Below are positions 41,451-52,748 of a DNA stretch of 64,000 bases, piece by piece. Made by a program: the position numbers and the translations under genes. Under the pieces are notes generated by a model. The model saw nothing but the letters and a program-made list of their open reading frames with translations. It searched no databases and was not told where the DNA came from. Position 1 is the stretch's first letter, and the number at the start of each line of letters is the position of its first letter. Origin of the DNA: Cryphonectria parasitica EP155 (Eukaryota; Ascomycota; Sordariomycetes; Diaporthales; Cryphonectriaceae); assembly GCF_011745365.1 (NCBI RefSeq), contig NW_024468909.1, positions 4,650,001 to 4,714,000 of the forward strand, written 5' to 3'.

Positions 41451-43726
41451 TCAAGACGCGGCAACAGGCTCAGGCTGCTGCTGCTGTTCTCCACTAGTCC
41501 CGCTCGGTGGGACATTGCCGTCCTGCTGAGCTCCATCCGCATCTCCAGCAGCGCTCTCTTCCTCCTGGCCCGTGGCCGCCGAAGCAGAAGCCGCTTCAGC
41601 AGCCGTACGCTCCTCCTCTTCGCGGCGTTCCTGTTCAGCTCGCTCAGCTGCCTCCTGCCGCTCCCGCTCCGCGCGTGCCTCAGCCTCGAGCCGCGCAATG
41701 TGCCGCTCAGCAACTCCTGGTAGGATGCTGGCCAGAAGTAGAAGGCTGGCTCTCTCGATCCGGCGTATCTGGTCAAGCAGCCAGTTCGCGTTCTGTTCCC
41801 TTCGCTGCTCCACCAATCGAGCAGCAGCCTGCGCGGGGTCTGGCTCACCCTGATGCTGTCCAGCCTGTGGGTTGGGATTGTTTCTGTTGTTGTTTTCGCC
41901 GCCCTCATGAGCCGGCGGTGCGTTGTTCCTCCTCCTCTCGGGACCCGCAAATGGGATCAAACCCTCGAGATGCTGCCGTACAGGCTGGAACAGCTCATTT
42001 GCCAACCCGTTGAAGAGTCCCGTATTGACGAGAAACACGGCTGTCGCTAGGGACATGATGATAAACCAGCGCGTCCAGCTGGTGTTTGCTGATGTGAACC
42101 ACCACACAAACACCGCCAGCCTGATCAGCAGCCAGACGTGAGGCCACAGCGCGGCAAGCAAGGCCGCAGCCAGATTACCTTCGGGATTGGCCGGGTGCAT
42201 GTGTGCAGCACCTGGGGCTAGCGGCTGGACTCGTATCTGTGGCTGGCCTGCTGGTTGCTGTGCGGCGGCAGGTCCTTGGTAGGTATTGACGCGTATGTTG
42301 CCTTGTTGCGGTGCCTGCTGGGCAGCAGCCTGCTGCTGGGCTGGTGCCGAACCACCAGGATGGGACTGGGTAGGAGCTTGGGCCTGTTGGGGTCCCGAGG
42401 CGACGCGTGGCAGCGGCGAGAACCACGTCGGAGGAAACATGGCCGTCGTGATGGTGGGAACATGATAGGTACGTGGAGAAGGTGTGTAGTACAGCTCTGC
42501 AGAAGTGTTCATGAGAAGTGCCCGTGGTCCCTGGGGGGAGTTGACGATGTAAACCTCGGGCAGGCTCGGAGTCGGCAGTCTGTTTGATTGTGCCGACAAG
42601 CTGTCGTGGCTCTGCGTTCTCGTGGTCTCAGGTGTCGCTGTCCTGCTGTTGGGGGCCGGGGCCGCAGAGGCGGGTCTCCAGGGCACAGTGACGCCTGGTG
42701 TCTGAATGGGCGGTAGTTGGCCATTCAGGTGCAGCTGGTTCAGGTGTGCCATCGCGGCACCATGTGCACTTCTTTGCATGGCATCGGTCATCCTCGCCGT
42801 CGCCTGGGTAGCATCAGCAGCTCTGAAGATGTTTCCCACGTCAGTTGATGTGAGGGGAAGGTCTGGGCCTGACGCGCCCGCGTTGGCCGGCTGTGAACTT
42901 GGTCGAGCGATACCCTGGAGCTGGCCATCGGGACCCCAGAGTGCCGAGGTCTGCGTCGTGATGCGGTAAACGTCACCGTTCGGAGTGACAGCAGCGCCTC
43001 CTTGAGGAGGCGGGATGCTGGCCGCCTGGCCGCCTCTCGCCTGATCTGGAGGAGTCATACCCATCCGTTGCTGCACCTGGTTCATGTAGTGCTGAATCCT
43101 CTGTTGCTGCTGATGTGGGTGCGGCTGGTGGTGGTTCAAAGCGTATCTCGCTGGGTTGATTGCGTCCTGGTGCATCCCTGGGGGCCACAGCATTGGCGGG
43201 CGGCGATATTGGGGCCCGCCTTGGACATTGGGAGGCGAGAAGGGCTGTTGAGGAGGGCGAGGGAGCGATGTATCCTGACTAGGAGGCGCGGTGGAGGCGC
43301 CTGGGGAGGCGCCTGGGGAGGCGCCATGGTTCTGGACTTCACGGAGAACCAGGTGTATGACGAACTGGTTGGTATCGTGGATCTATCACGGCAATGCACG
43401 TCAGTAAGAGGCCCGAGAGGAGGACGAGACGGGCCAAGACTACTCACACGCTGCTCGCCCAGCATTTGAAGAAGGGTGTCTTGCTCCCTAGCCAGCAGTT
43501 TCCCCTGGTGTATCAAACGCTGCTGCTCGTTTGTCGGCTTTGACTCCAAGACATCTCGGATCTTCTCCTTGAGCTCTGCAACGGTCGTTGAGGCCGGAAG
43601 ACCGGGGAATCTGAGGGCCTCGTCTACGCTTGGAGAGGGCGAGACGATGGAAATGTTGACAGAGAGCTCCTCTTGAGGAGGGGGGGAAGGAGGAGCTGCT
43701 GACGAGGACCCCGTCTCGTCAGCCAT
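41451..43726 (-). CDS. Ubiquitin-like-domain ER membrane protein, Herp/Usa1-like
   Basis: Two exons (43726-43448 and 43382-41451; 65-nt intron, GTGAGT..ATAG, phase 0) give 736 aa. Residues ~20-110 form a ubiquitin-like domain (LSVNISIVSPS, TTVAELKEKIRDVLESKP, QQRLIHQGKLL, then IHDTNQFVIHLVLRE). A long Gln/Pro/Ala-rich disordered region follows. Two close hydrophobic segments at about 497-522 and 531-549 are followed by an Asn-rich linker and a charged helix (RLEAEARAERERQEAAERAE). UBL plus a hairpin of two TMs is the plan of Herp and yeast Usa1, scaffolds of the Hrd1 ERAD ligase (family knowledge). The assignment rests on architecture, so it could be another UBL membrane protein. Divergent from PSD1. 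Confidence 0.8.
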
Positions 43727-44827
43727 GGCAGAGCAGAGTGAAGGTGCACGATTTCAAGGGTTGCAGCAAGCTGAGATGACGTTGCATATGCTCTGGTGGG
43801 CGAGGGACAGCTTCAATTCCCTCCTTCTTTTTGTATTATTGTGAGGGTGGTGGAGAGTGTTAGACGAGAAAGAGGAGATCTGGTTGAGACCTGATGGGTG
43901 TTAAGTGCACACAACTGGTTCCATGTTTACAACATGTGCTTTGGAGGGCGTTCAGAAAACAAAGACACAACCCCCAAATGTTACACAGTGAATAATGTAT
44001 GGAGGAAACAAGGCGCTATTCAGCAGCGGCAGTGCCTGCCACGGCGATCAGGCCAGGTAAGCTAGAATTCCAGGGCTCTCTTAGCTATGGTGTTTGGTAC
44101 AGGGGTGGGGGTCCGGGAACGCAGGCGGGTCAGGGTCAGGAACCGACCGGTAATTACGTACTCAAAGGTACTGTACAGTACTTGCTATGTAATACTACCC
44201 AGTCAAGAAGACCCTGCCCCTAAGCCTCCTCATACCGTGCCTGGGATTGAAACCAGTTGAATTGGCTCTTTACAATGGATGAACTCCGTGGGATTATCCA
44301 ATCTTGCCATTCTCTCCAATATATCACAGATTAGCTTCCTTCAATTACCACACACCCTTTTTTCCCAGCCTCCTGCCTCTTTGTGTCCCGGTTGCCAGGT
44401 CCTTAAGGTCTGGCCGGACATGCTGAGCCCAAGCTTGGCAATTGGTCAGTCACTTGTGTACATAGTAAAATCCCATTGCTCTGCCAAAGACGTCATACCA
44501 ACTAACCGTTCCACCCTGCCGGGACTACTTGACCAAGGTGCCAAGCTACTACCATAGTACATACAAATACAATACACAGTCTTGAAAACCTCCTTCACAC
44601 GTGCTGTCCATCTATGTGTACAAAGTATCCTTTTGAATTTCAGAGTACGCGTTCCGGCAAAATCGGAACAATCGGTCCTCAACGCATTAACAACCCCTGG
44701 ATCATACGATGGGTCGATGGGTCTCTTGACCAGCCGATATCGATAAGACTCTATCACAAGGGAAAATTTCCCAACAAGTACACGGCCGATTCCCCATCTC
44801 CGCGAGCCCCAGCTCTATCCTGAGCGC
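43727..44827. promoter_or_regulatory. Divergent promoter region, Usa1-like gene and PSD1
   Basis: 1.1 kb between divergent start codons. It contains a perfect 14-bp palindrome GTACTGTACAGTAC at 44168-44181 and a related TTACGTAC at 44154-44161. No known regulator site can be assigned. Confidence 0.45.
44168..44181. repeat. Perfect 14-bp palindrome GTACTGTACAGTAC
   Basis: Exact self-complementary sequence in the Usa1-like/PSD1 promoter region, of the same GTAC-rich type as the palindrome at 27000-27015. Confidence 0.75.
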
Positions 44828-46554
44828 ATGATGGCTTCCATGTCCAGGCTTGGCAGCGGCCTCGTGCGAAGTGCGCTGCTCGATGAGTCCCCAACCGCCC
44901 GCCGCTGTCCAACCTGTCTACAGCGACAGGCACTCTTCCAGACAGGAAGGCCGAGACAGCCTTTCTCCCCTCAGGCCGCCGGCCAACAGCAGCTGACTCC
45001 CCAAGGCAGCGGCGGCCGTCGATTCTACTCCCAGCAGTCTCAGTACCGCCCCAGGTTTTCGTCACGATTGCGGATGGCATTAGGCAGGTCTCGGACTGAG
45101 TGGTACTTCATCCCCGTCGGAGTCGGCATAGGATTCCTGGGACTAGTTCAAGGCTACAAGGTCTATACGAGGGAGAAGGAACAGCAAGAGGAAGGGCAAC
45201 AGCCAGCAGCCAGGTCAAAAAAGCGCCCAAGAATACGACCTGATGGGCCATGGCAGGTCCAGGTGATGTCCACGCTACCGCTCAAGGCATTGTCTAGGCT
45301 GTGGGGAAAGTTTAACGAGGTGGACATCCCCTACTACTTCCGTGTCCCTGGCTTCAAGCTTTACTCTTGGATATTCGGCGTCAAGTGAGTTCACCCCGTG
45401 GCGTTGTGCTTGGTGTTGTGGAAGTCCGAGTGACTGACAATGGAGCAACAAAAAGTCTCGACGAAGTTTCTGAGCCCGACCTGCACGTCTACCCTAACCT
45501 GGCAGCCTTCTTCTACCGGACCCTCAAGCCTGGTGCGCGACCACTCCATCCCAACCCGAATGCCTTGCTATCGCCCGCGGACGGAAAGGTGCTGCAGTTT
45601 GGACAGATAGAAGGCAACGATATCGAGCAGGTGAAGGGCATGACATACAGCATCGACGCCCTCCTCGGCAAGAATACACCTACGCCCAGTCTGAGGTCCG
45701 GCATCAGCACGCCGCTCAGCGACGACGGGACCCCGCCCGAGGAGAGAGAATCCCAGAAGGATGCCGAGGTCGTCAAGCAGGACGAGGAATTTGCCCGCGT
45801 CAATGGCATCCCCTACACTCTGCCCGGCTTCTTCTCCGGGGCGGACATGTCCAAGAGCAAAGACCAGCCCTCGGACCAATCGACCGGCGCATCCCCAGCC
45901 TCCGTCTCAGAGGTTCGCGCGGACCTGGCCCTAGGCGAGCGTCCCTGGTACGATCTCCTGTCCCAGGAGCACCCGACCTCTCTCTACTACGCCGTCATCT
46001 ATCTCGCGCCGGGCGACTACCACCGCTTCCACTCGCCCACGAACTGGGTCGTCGAGCGCAGGCGCCACTTCGCGGGCGAGCTGTACAGCGTATCGCCCTA
46101 CCTCCAGCGGACCCTCCCTGGGCTCTTCACACTCAACGAGCGCGTGGTGCTCCTCGGCAGGTGGCGCTGGGGCTTCTTCTCCTTCGTCCCTGTCGGCGCG
46201 ACCAACGTAGGCTCGATCAAGGTCAATTTTGACCGCGAGCTGAGGACCAACAGCCTCACAACCGACACGGCCGCAGATAGGGCCGCGGAGGAGGCGGCTG
46301 CGCGGGGCGAGCTGTACACGGGCTTCTCGGAGGCGACGTACGAGACGGCCAGTCCCGTGCTGCAGGGCCACGCGCTACGGAGGGGCGAGGAGATGGGCGG
46401 GTTTCAGCTGGGCAGCACCATCGTGCTGGTCTTTGAGGCGCCGCTGGGGAAGGTAGACGAGCAGGGGCAGCTGCGCGGAGGGTGGAACTGGGGAGTGGAG
46501 AAGGGGGTCAAGGTCAAGATGGGCCAGGCCCTGGGGTGGGTGAGCGAAGAATGA
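44828..46554 (+). CDS. PSD1: Mitochondrial phosphatidylserine decarboxylase proenzyme
   Basis: Two exons (44828-45384 and 45456-46554; 71-nt intron, GTGAGT..AAAAG, phase 2) give 551 aa. The Arg-rich N-terminus (RRFYSQQSQYRPRFSSRLR) is a mitochondrial presequence and EWYFIPVGVGIGFLGLVQGY (92-110) the inner-membrane anchor. The catalytic domain has LLSPADGKVL, YHRFHSPTNW and the self-cleavage motif LGST at 504-507, with Ser506 turning into the pyruvoyl group. Asp of SPADGK and His of RFHSP complete the processing triad. The enzyme makes phosphatidylethanolamine from phosphatidylserine in the mitochondrial inner membrane (family knowledge). A fungal-type Ser/Thr/Glu insertion separates the two halves. 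ATG 44831 is an equally good start. Confidence 0.96.
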
Positions 46555-47620
46555 AGACGTCGTGTGGGCATACGCATTTGTGGAAACTATGTAAGTTGGC
46601 TGCACACTAAGAGCGCAGGAACAGACCTCTTGTGGCAATTCTCGCTCGTCGAGCCCACCATTTTCGAAAATTCCAATACAAAACAAAGACTAAATGGACA
46701 ACATTTGCAAGTTGCCAAGGTTTCGAGCAACAATGAAGAAGCATAGTCGGTATATGAACACGATGGTGGCCCTTTGAGGCGTATACCACCTGCGAAGAAC
46801 ATCTCCAGACATAAAAGTTGGCTCCCAAGGCCTTCATTACTTGGACGTTTTTGCTGCCATCTATCAATAAATATCATTTAAACTGCCCGGAGGCATCAAA
46901 AGATGAGGTTCCGCGAATCATCGCTCAAAGTGTCATGAATGGCTTGACAGGCGCGTGATCAAAAGCTGCCTCGTCAAAAGTAGAATCCTACAGTAGATTC
47001 ACTGCCGGTGGTCGTATCTTGACATGTTCGTTCCAATCTCACGTCTCCTTGTCTATCTATCTTCAGGCACCAGCAAATCACTTGTTCGTGTCCTGTGTTT
47101 GGCGTCGTTTACAGACGGAGACTTATGGGATGATGCTACCGCCACTATTGGACTAGCAATAGACAAAAGGTAGACATTAGTATCAGATTGTTTTGAGGGC
47201 AATGCTGAATGAAGACCTTTCCGGTATGTAGCACATTCGACCTCCTTCTAGCTCCCAACAGAGGCCCCCTTATGTCAATAGAGAACACATCAGAGGCTAC
47301 ATGTGACGAGAACCGCAGAAAGGCAGGAGCGGCATCATGACAAATGAGAGTGGTCAGTTTATGGCACATATGGAAAGATCGGCACGTACCCTCTCCTTCC
47401 CTCTCGCATATCGGCAGTCCCATGAAGACTTCCTCGCTCCAATTCTAGGCCTACCTTTCTCTTATTCTTTTTCAACCACCCGAGGACTCTAAATCTTCAA
47501 CTGTTCTCCTTCGGTGCATAATCTTTGATACGTTCGTTCAGACTGCTATCGTCAACAAAATCTATTCTTTTACCTTACACCTCTTCACAGGCAGCCTTTA
47601 ATACTTACATATACAACCTG
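46555..47620. other. Intergenic downstream of PSD1
   Basis: 1.1 kb, AT-rich, no supported gene. The last 150 bases are C/T-rich, likely the leader of the next gene. Confidence 0.5.
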
Positions 47621-49018
47621 ATGCGCAGAGTCACTACGAGGTACATACAGATTGACGACCACGACATCATGGAGCACCTATCAGACAAGCATTACTCCAA
47701 CACTGCCTCACTGACGTCAATGGACAGGCCGTCCATCATTGCGCTGAAACCTTCACCGGTCACAATCTCCGAGTGTGGGTCAGAGACTGAAGATATGGCC
47801 TCTATCACTGCTCTGAAGTCGCCAACCTTTTCTACGGAGAACTCTCCACTTTCGCCTATCCCGTTGTCGACACCGTTCACATGCCTACAGGAGCTGCTCG
47901 ATAGGCCCACGTGCCAACCTCGAAAACGTCGACCACTTAGCGCTCACGAAACCGCAGACTTCGAAAATGTCCACAAGCAGTACGTCCACCAGCTAGAGAA
48001 GGTTGGCGAAGGCGCTTTGGCAGGTATGGCTCTTGGCCCTGAGCATTCAATCTTATACCCTTGCAATGCAGCCGTCCTATTGATCTCCTCATGATTGATA
48101 GCACTTGATCTTTCTTGAAGATGGCTTGTGAATTTTTCTGACAGCCAGCTAGAATACCTGGAAAACCAGTTCCAACACCTTGTCACGTCGTTGGGATCGC
48201 GGAAGGAGGATATAGTCTCAATGGCAGTGCCTTCAATTTCTCCTCTCGGTGGCGCTACATCTACTTTGAACAGCCGACAACGGGCATGGAAGGGGTTCAT
48301 GGGACTGAGAAATCTGTTCGACTCCAGGAGACAGAAGCATCTTTCAACATTATCGACAAATTTGGTGGTCGAGCGTATGAGAGTAAGCCTCCGTGGTCTT
48401 GCCAGATTGCCACACAGGCACAAACCAAGGTTCATGCCCGCCAGTCCCACACTCAACGTCGGCTCGCTACGTGATGAACCACCGTTACCACACAGCATTG
48501 TCAACCAGCCAGACATCGACACAGCTCACAGTGATACCTCGTATGGGACGTCCATGGATACATCCACATCATCGCCAGATGGAAACCCTTTTATGGACAA
48601 TCGGTGCTCCTACAGCGTTCACTCAGTAGCCTCCTCCTCGAACTCGAGTCTATTCGCCGCGCCTGTCAAGCCAGGGCGGACGATGCCAAAGGAGAAGCTC
48701 GCCAGACTGGCTAGGTACGGAGAGCTGTTGCATGATGTCGAATCAAGAACCCCACTTACATTGATGGAGATTGCGAAGAACTCTAGAGTCTTGCTTGAGC
48801 AGTTGTGCGATTCAGAGACGATGCAGCAGTTGGTCGATTCTGGCCTGCTGAGGCAGGTGGTAGACATTGAGCTACTGAGACGAGCTCTTGAGTTCTTTTG
48901 CCTGTGGATCGATGCGGAAACTATAACTGAGGACAAGGATGAAATGAAGTCTGAGGTCTCCGAGCCGCCCATTGCTCGGCCTCTTCAGAGTGGAGATACT
49001 GAATCATGCCAGACATAA
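47621..49018 (+). CDS. Hypothetical protein, Ser/Thr-rich, unrecognised
   Basis: Two exons are proposed: 47621-48023 and 48153-49018 (intron 129 nt, GTATGG..CTAG, CTGAC branch-like site 13 nt before the end, phase 1), giving 422 aa. An alternative donor GTACGT at 47979 with acceptor GAAG at 48120 also keeps the frame. ATG 47621 is the first in frame; 47669 (MEHLSDK) is possible. Exon 1 ends in a helical stretch (FENVHKQYVHQLEKVGEG) joined to YLENQFQHLVTSLGSRKED. The rest is Ser/Thr/Pro-rich, with a helical end (LTLMEIAKNSRVLLEQL). No TM, signal peptide or known domain seen. Both exons are needed because the intron contains stops. Confidence 0.6.
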
Positions 49019-52000
49019 CCCAAGCTCGGGATATTGAGCTACTGAGGCCTGCAGAGGGAATGCGATAGTGCTCTAGGGCCGGTATCGCACTGATTGCTGC
49101 ATGCAGCTGATGGGTGGCGATCGAAGTTCAAGGGAAGCGTGTACCCCATCAAATCCAGCGTCTCCGTCTGATCTGCTAAGGCTTTCATAGATCATTGTGT
49201 ATTGAATAACAAAACAGCGTCCAAAAGTCAGGAGAGACACTAAACGCGAGAGATTGAAAACTACCGAGGCAAAAGGCGTTCCAGCCTTTACATATGTATT
49301 TTTTTATATATATATCACAGTGCTGGAAACCCGCAGCTGTACACTCTTCTGCAAATTGCCTTACAAGCCGTCTTCATGGACCACATACAAAACTGCACTT
49401 TGGGACTTTCGTCACTGTCGTCGGGCGCAGATACCCACCGTACTGCATGCATGATGTCTCTGAACCCCGGTCTAGTCCTCCCGAAAGCGCCAGCCCCTCA
49501 GCTTCATTTCCATCTCAGACCACGATGACTGACGGACGACTCTTACACTGCTGGGTTAGGGAAGTTTGGAGAACGAGGACAGCAAGAGAGCGAGTCAGGG
49601 GGAAACCTTGCCATCGCTTCCCTTCCGGCTCCACCCCCCGCTGGCCCTTCGGCTCGGCACGATTCTGACAGGCGATCTATCTTCGGCCCGGGCCTGGAGG
49701 AGACGATGGGTGGATCTGATGGTCTGTCGTTATGATCTTGCCTTTCTTTTCGGGAAGAACATGGCTGCGTTGTTGGACTTGGGGGTAAGAGTTGAGGGTG
49801 ACGAGAGGCCAGGTGAGGGCAGTGTAAACTGTCATTCCGACACATTTTGGTATGAATAGGAAGGATTTTTGACAAGGACGATCTTTCAGCCACCTTCTCA
49901 CTCACACCCACCTCACCGGGTCTATCTCTTCCTTTTCGACATCCAACAGCTAGTTGCCCCCACGCCATGCATCGATTGTCCACAAAGAGGTGAGGTGAGC
50001 ACACCGTTCCCCCCCCCCCCTTCTTTCCCGTCCCTTCCACGCCGATCAAGTCACAGGCCTGCTGCCCCTTCACACTTACACTTCGCCGAAATGGCCGGCA
50101 CCGAGGCAAGATGAGGCTCTGCGGAGTAACCTTCTCCGGCCTGTTCAATTCGCAATCTCATGCACTTTTGTTTTATTCATTTCAAGGAGCCTCTCCGCCC
50201 CCACTGTCATATCCCGAAACCACCCCGAAAAAATTGGGGGCGTGACCACTCTCTACCGCGGTGGCACACCCTCCATAGCAACTGCATGACGATGATCCTT
50301 GGCTGATTTCGAATCGAAGGGGAGGTGGGGGGGGGGAGGTTCACAATCTCTGGCTTTCTTTCCCTCCACATCAGAACGAGCTTGCTTGTCGCTGAGGGAT
50401 TATTCTTCACCGGTCACCGCTTTTTTGTGCTTTTGTTCCATGTGTATGAGTAATGCGAAGCTTATGGCCTTGGGAAAAGGCTGCCAAGTAAAATGTGCAG
50501 GGGAGGAAGGGAGGGTGAGAACGTCATTTGTCGACGGGGTTTAGGTCCGGGGAAAAAAGGTGTCCAACTGCATGGGTTTTGGTATCACCCGTATACTTTT
50601 TTCTCGTTTCATATCCTTCTCAAAGTAGAATAGGGGGAAAAGAAAAGACAAAGAGAGAGAAGAAAAGAAAGGATGAGAAGGAGAGCGAGACGGAGGAAGG
50701 ATTTTCCTTGGGTTGTTTTGTTTCGAAAAGAAAAGAAAAGAGAAAGAAAAAAAAATGAATTCAAAACGGGAAATAACCGACGAACCTTAACAGAACCAGA
50801 GAGTTGCGTCTTTCTACATAGTACGCAGGACGCTATGCATGCCTCGCTACCGAAGTTCAGGCCAATACATTCGAAGGCAAACAATTTCACAACTTCCTGA
50901 GGCTTAAAGCCACGCCTTCTATTGGCCCAAGATGAGGGATGGTCACGCTGGCCGTCAGCCCCGCAGGAATGGTCTGCCATCCCTAATCCTCTCCCTCCCT
51001 CCCAGAACCGCCATGCAATTGCCTCTTCCGGTATGCGCGAAGCAGCCTTGTGGGGAATCCGAGTTGACACTAGCTTCCCCAAATCTGATGTAACGGAAGC
51101 GGGCGATCGGTGTGCATGGAAGGGTAGGGGAGGGAGGCAGCGAAAAGGAAGGAGAGGAAGGGAGGAGGAGGAGGAAGAGGAAGAAAAAAAGGGCTGGGCT
51201 GCACTTTTTGCCCTAGGGTGTCATATGCCTCCCGCGTGTAACCCCCGACGACCCTGATTTCCCTTCCCTCCCCTTTTTGCTTCCTACGCACAACTAGGAA
51301 GAAAACAGGGGGGAAAGGCAATTTCGGGCTGGGCTGAAAGGGGTGGGTGCATGACGACGCACCTTGGCAGGTAGAACCAGAAAAAGGAAGGGGAAAAAAA
51401 GAAAAAAAAGTACTACGGCTTTGTGTCAATTGGGTGTTGTAGCATGTAAGTACCATGCTTGTATCTGCCAAGTTTCTCTTTCTTGTGATCGCCGACCTCG
51501 AGTCTTGTTATTCGGCCCCCCCCCCCTCCCCAAACTGGGGCTTTTCTTCCCCCACTCGTAAAGAGATCAAATGGTGTCAAATGTGGGGCAGTGAACTCAT
51601 CGGGGTGAAGGATGGGTGAAAAGCCAGGTCATCGATTTCTGGCACTAATCCTTCTAACTATCCTGGGGCCAGAGGTACTGGTGCACCCGTTTCTATAGGA
51701 AAAGTACAACAAAGGGCCGGCTAGCCTGAAACCTAGTGAAAGGGCCCTGGTGTCAGGGGCCTGAAAGGCCCTTTCACCCACATGAGACCAATGCCTTTAT
51801 TCCGACAAATGGTCATCAGCCTTCTAGGGCTGGCTTTAGGGGGTGGGGCTAGGGTGGCTGGTCCAAACGCGGGACGCGATCGGTCTTAGGGAGAATTTGC
51901 TTGAGCTAGTATGGTGAAAGTAATTTCCACTCTTGCGAGCCACTGAGACGCGACAAAGATATCTTTTGGCTAATGTAGGTGGCCGGTTGAGCAGAAGCAG

Positions 52001-52748
52001 GCCGGCAAGTCACGACGTGGGAAGACATGATGGGTTCCTACATTTGGAGGTTTTGCTCCTTTGGGGGAGGGCGGTGACGGGGATTGGTGTTGTCTTTTTG
52101 TTTTGATAATTTTTTCCCTTCTCATATGGACACCAGAAGTGGAGACCTGCTCTGCCGCTTGGGCTCTTTGGATGCCTATCGATTCATTTTGGCGGTGGGT
52201 GACGACTGGATATGATGCGAGTCTGTGCATTATGGGGTGGCAGGGCTTTCATACTGACTTTTCATGCCGTCCATAGAATTATCATCAATCTTATGCGTTG
52301 ACACCTGACCTAACTTTTTGTTCTAGGTTCTTTTCAGCTCGTCAGCTTGAGTCACAGTCGTACGTATTCGGAAAAGGGATCGCAAGTCGGGTCGCATGTC
52401 AGGTCGCGTGTCCGTTCACAAGTAACATGCCGGTAGATGATGTCTGCCAGAGACTTACCCATTCTATGGATCCTGAAAGATTGCTATGGAAAATAGGTAC
52501 AAGAGAGAAGAGAAGAAACAAAGAGAGAAATAAACAAAAACAGTATCGCCCATTAAATCTGTCCAACAAGCTTCTATAATCCTGTCATACGTACCCAAAA
52601 CCTCGTTGTAAGTGAAAATAAAGATGATTAGAACAGGGGGTGGAAAGGTTGAACCGTCCATTCTCACATGAATCTGATACAAAAGTGAAGAGAATATGTG
52701 ACAAGACATGCGCCGAGCCCCCTTCCCACAAAGAAGGCTGGGCGAGGT
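49019..52748. other. Gene desert of 3.7 kb
   Basis: No supported gene on either strand. It holds long purine tracts (50635-50755, 51120-51190), C12 at 50009-50020, C11 at 51516-51526, and an 11-bp inverted repeat at 51736-51777. Open frames here are low-complexity readings of these tracts. Confidence 0.45.
51736..51777. repeat. Perfect 11-bp inverted repeat with 20-nt loop
   Basis: GTGAAAGGGCC (51736-51746) is the exact reverse complement of GGCCCTTTCAC (51767-51777), so the segment can fold into a stable hairpin. No gene abuts it. Confidence 0.8.
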
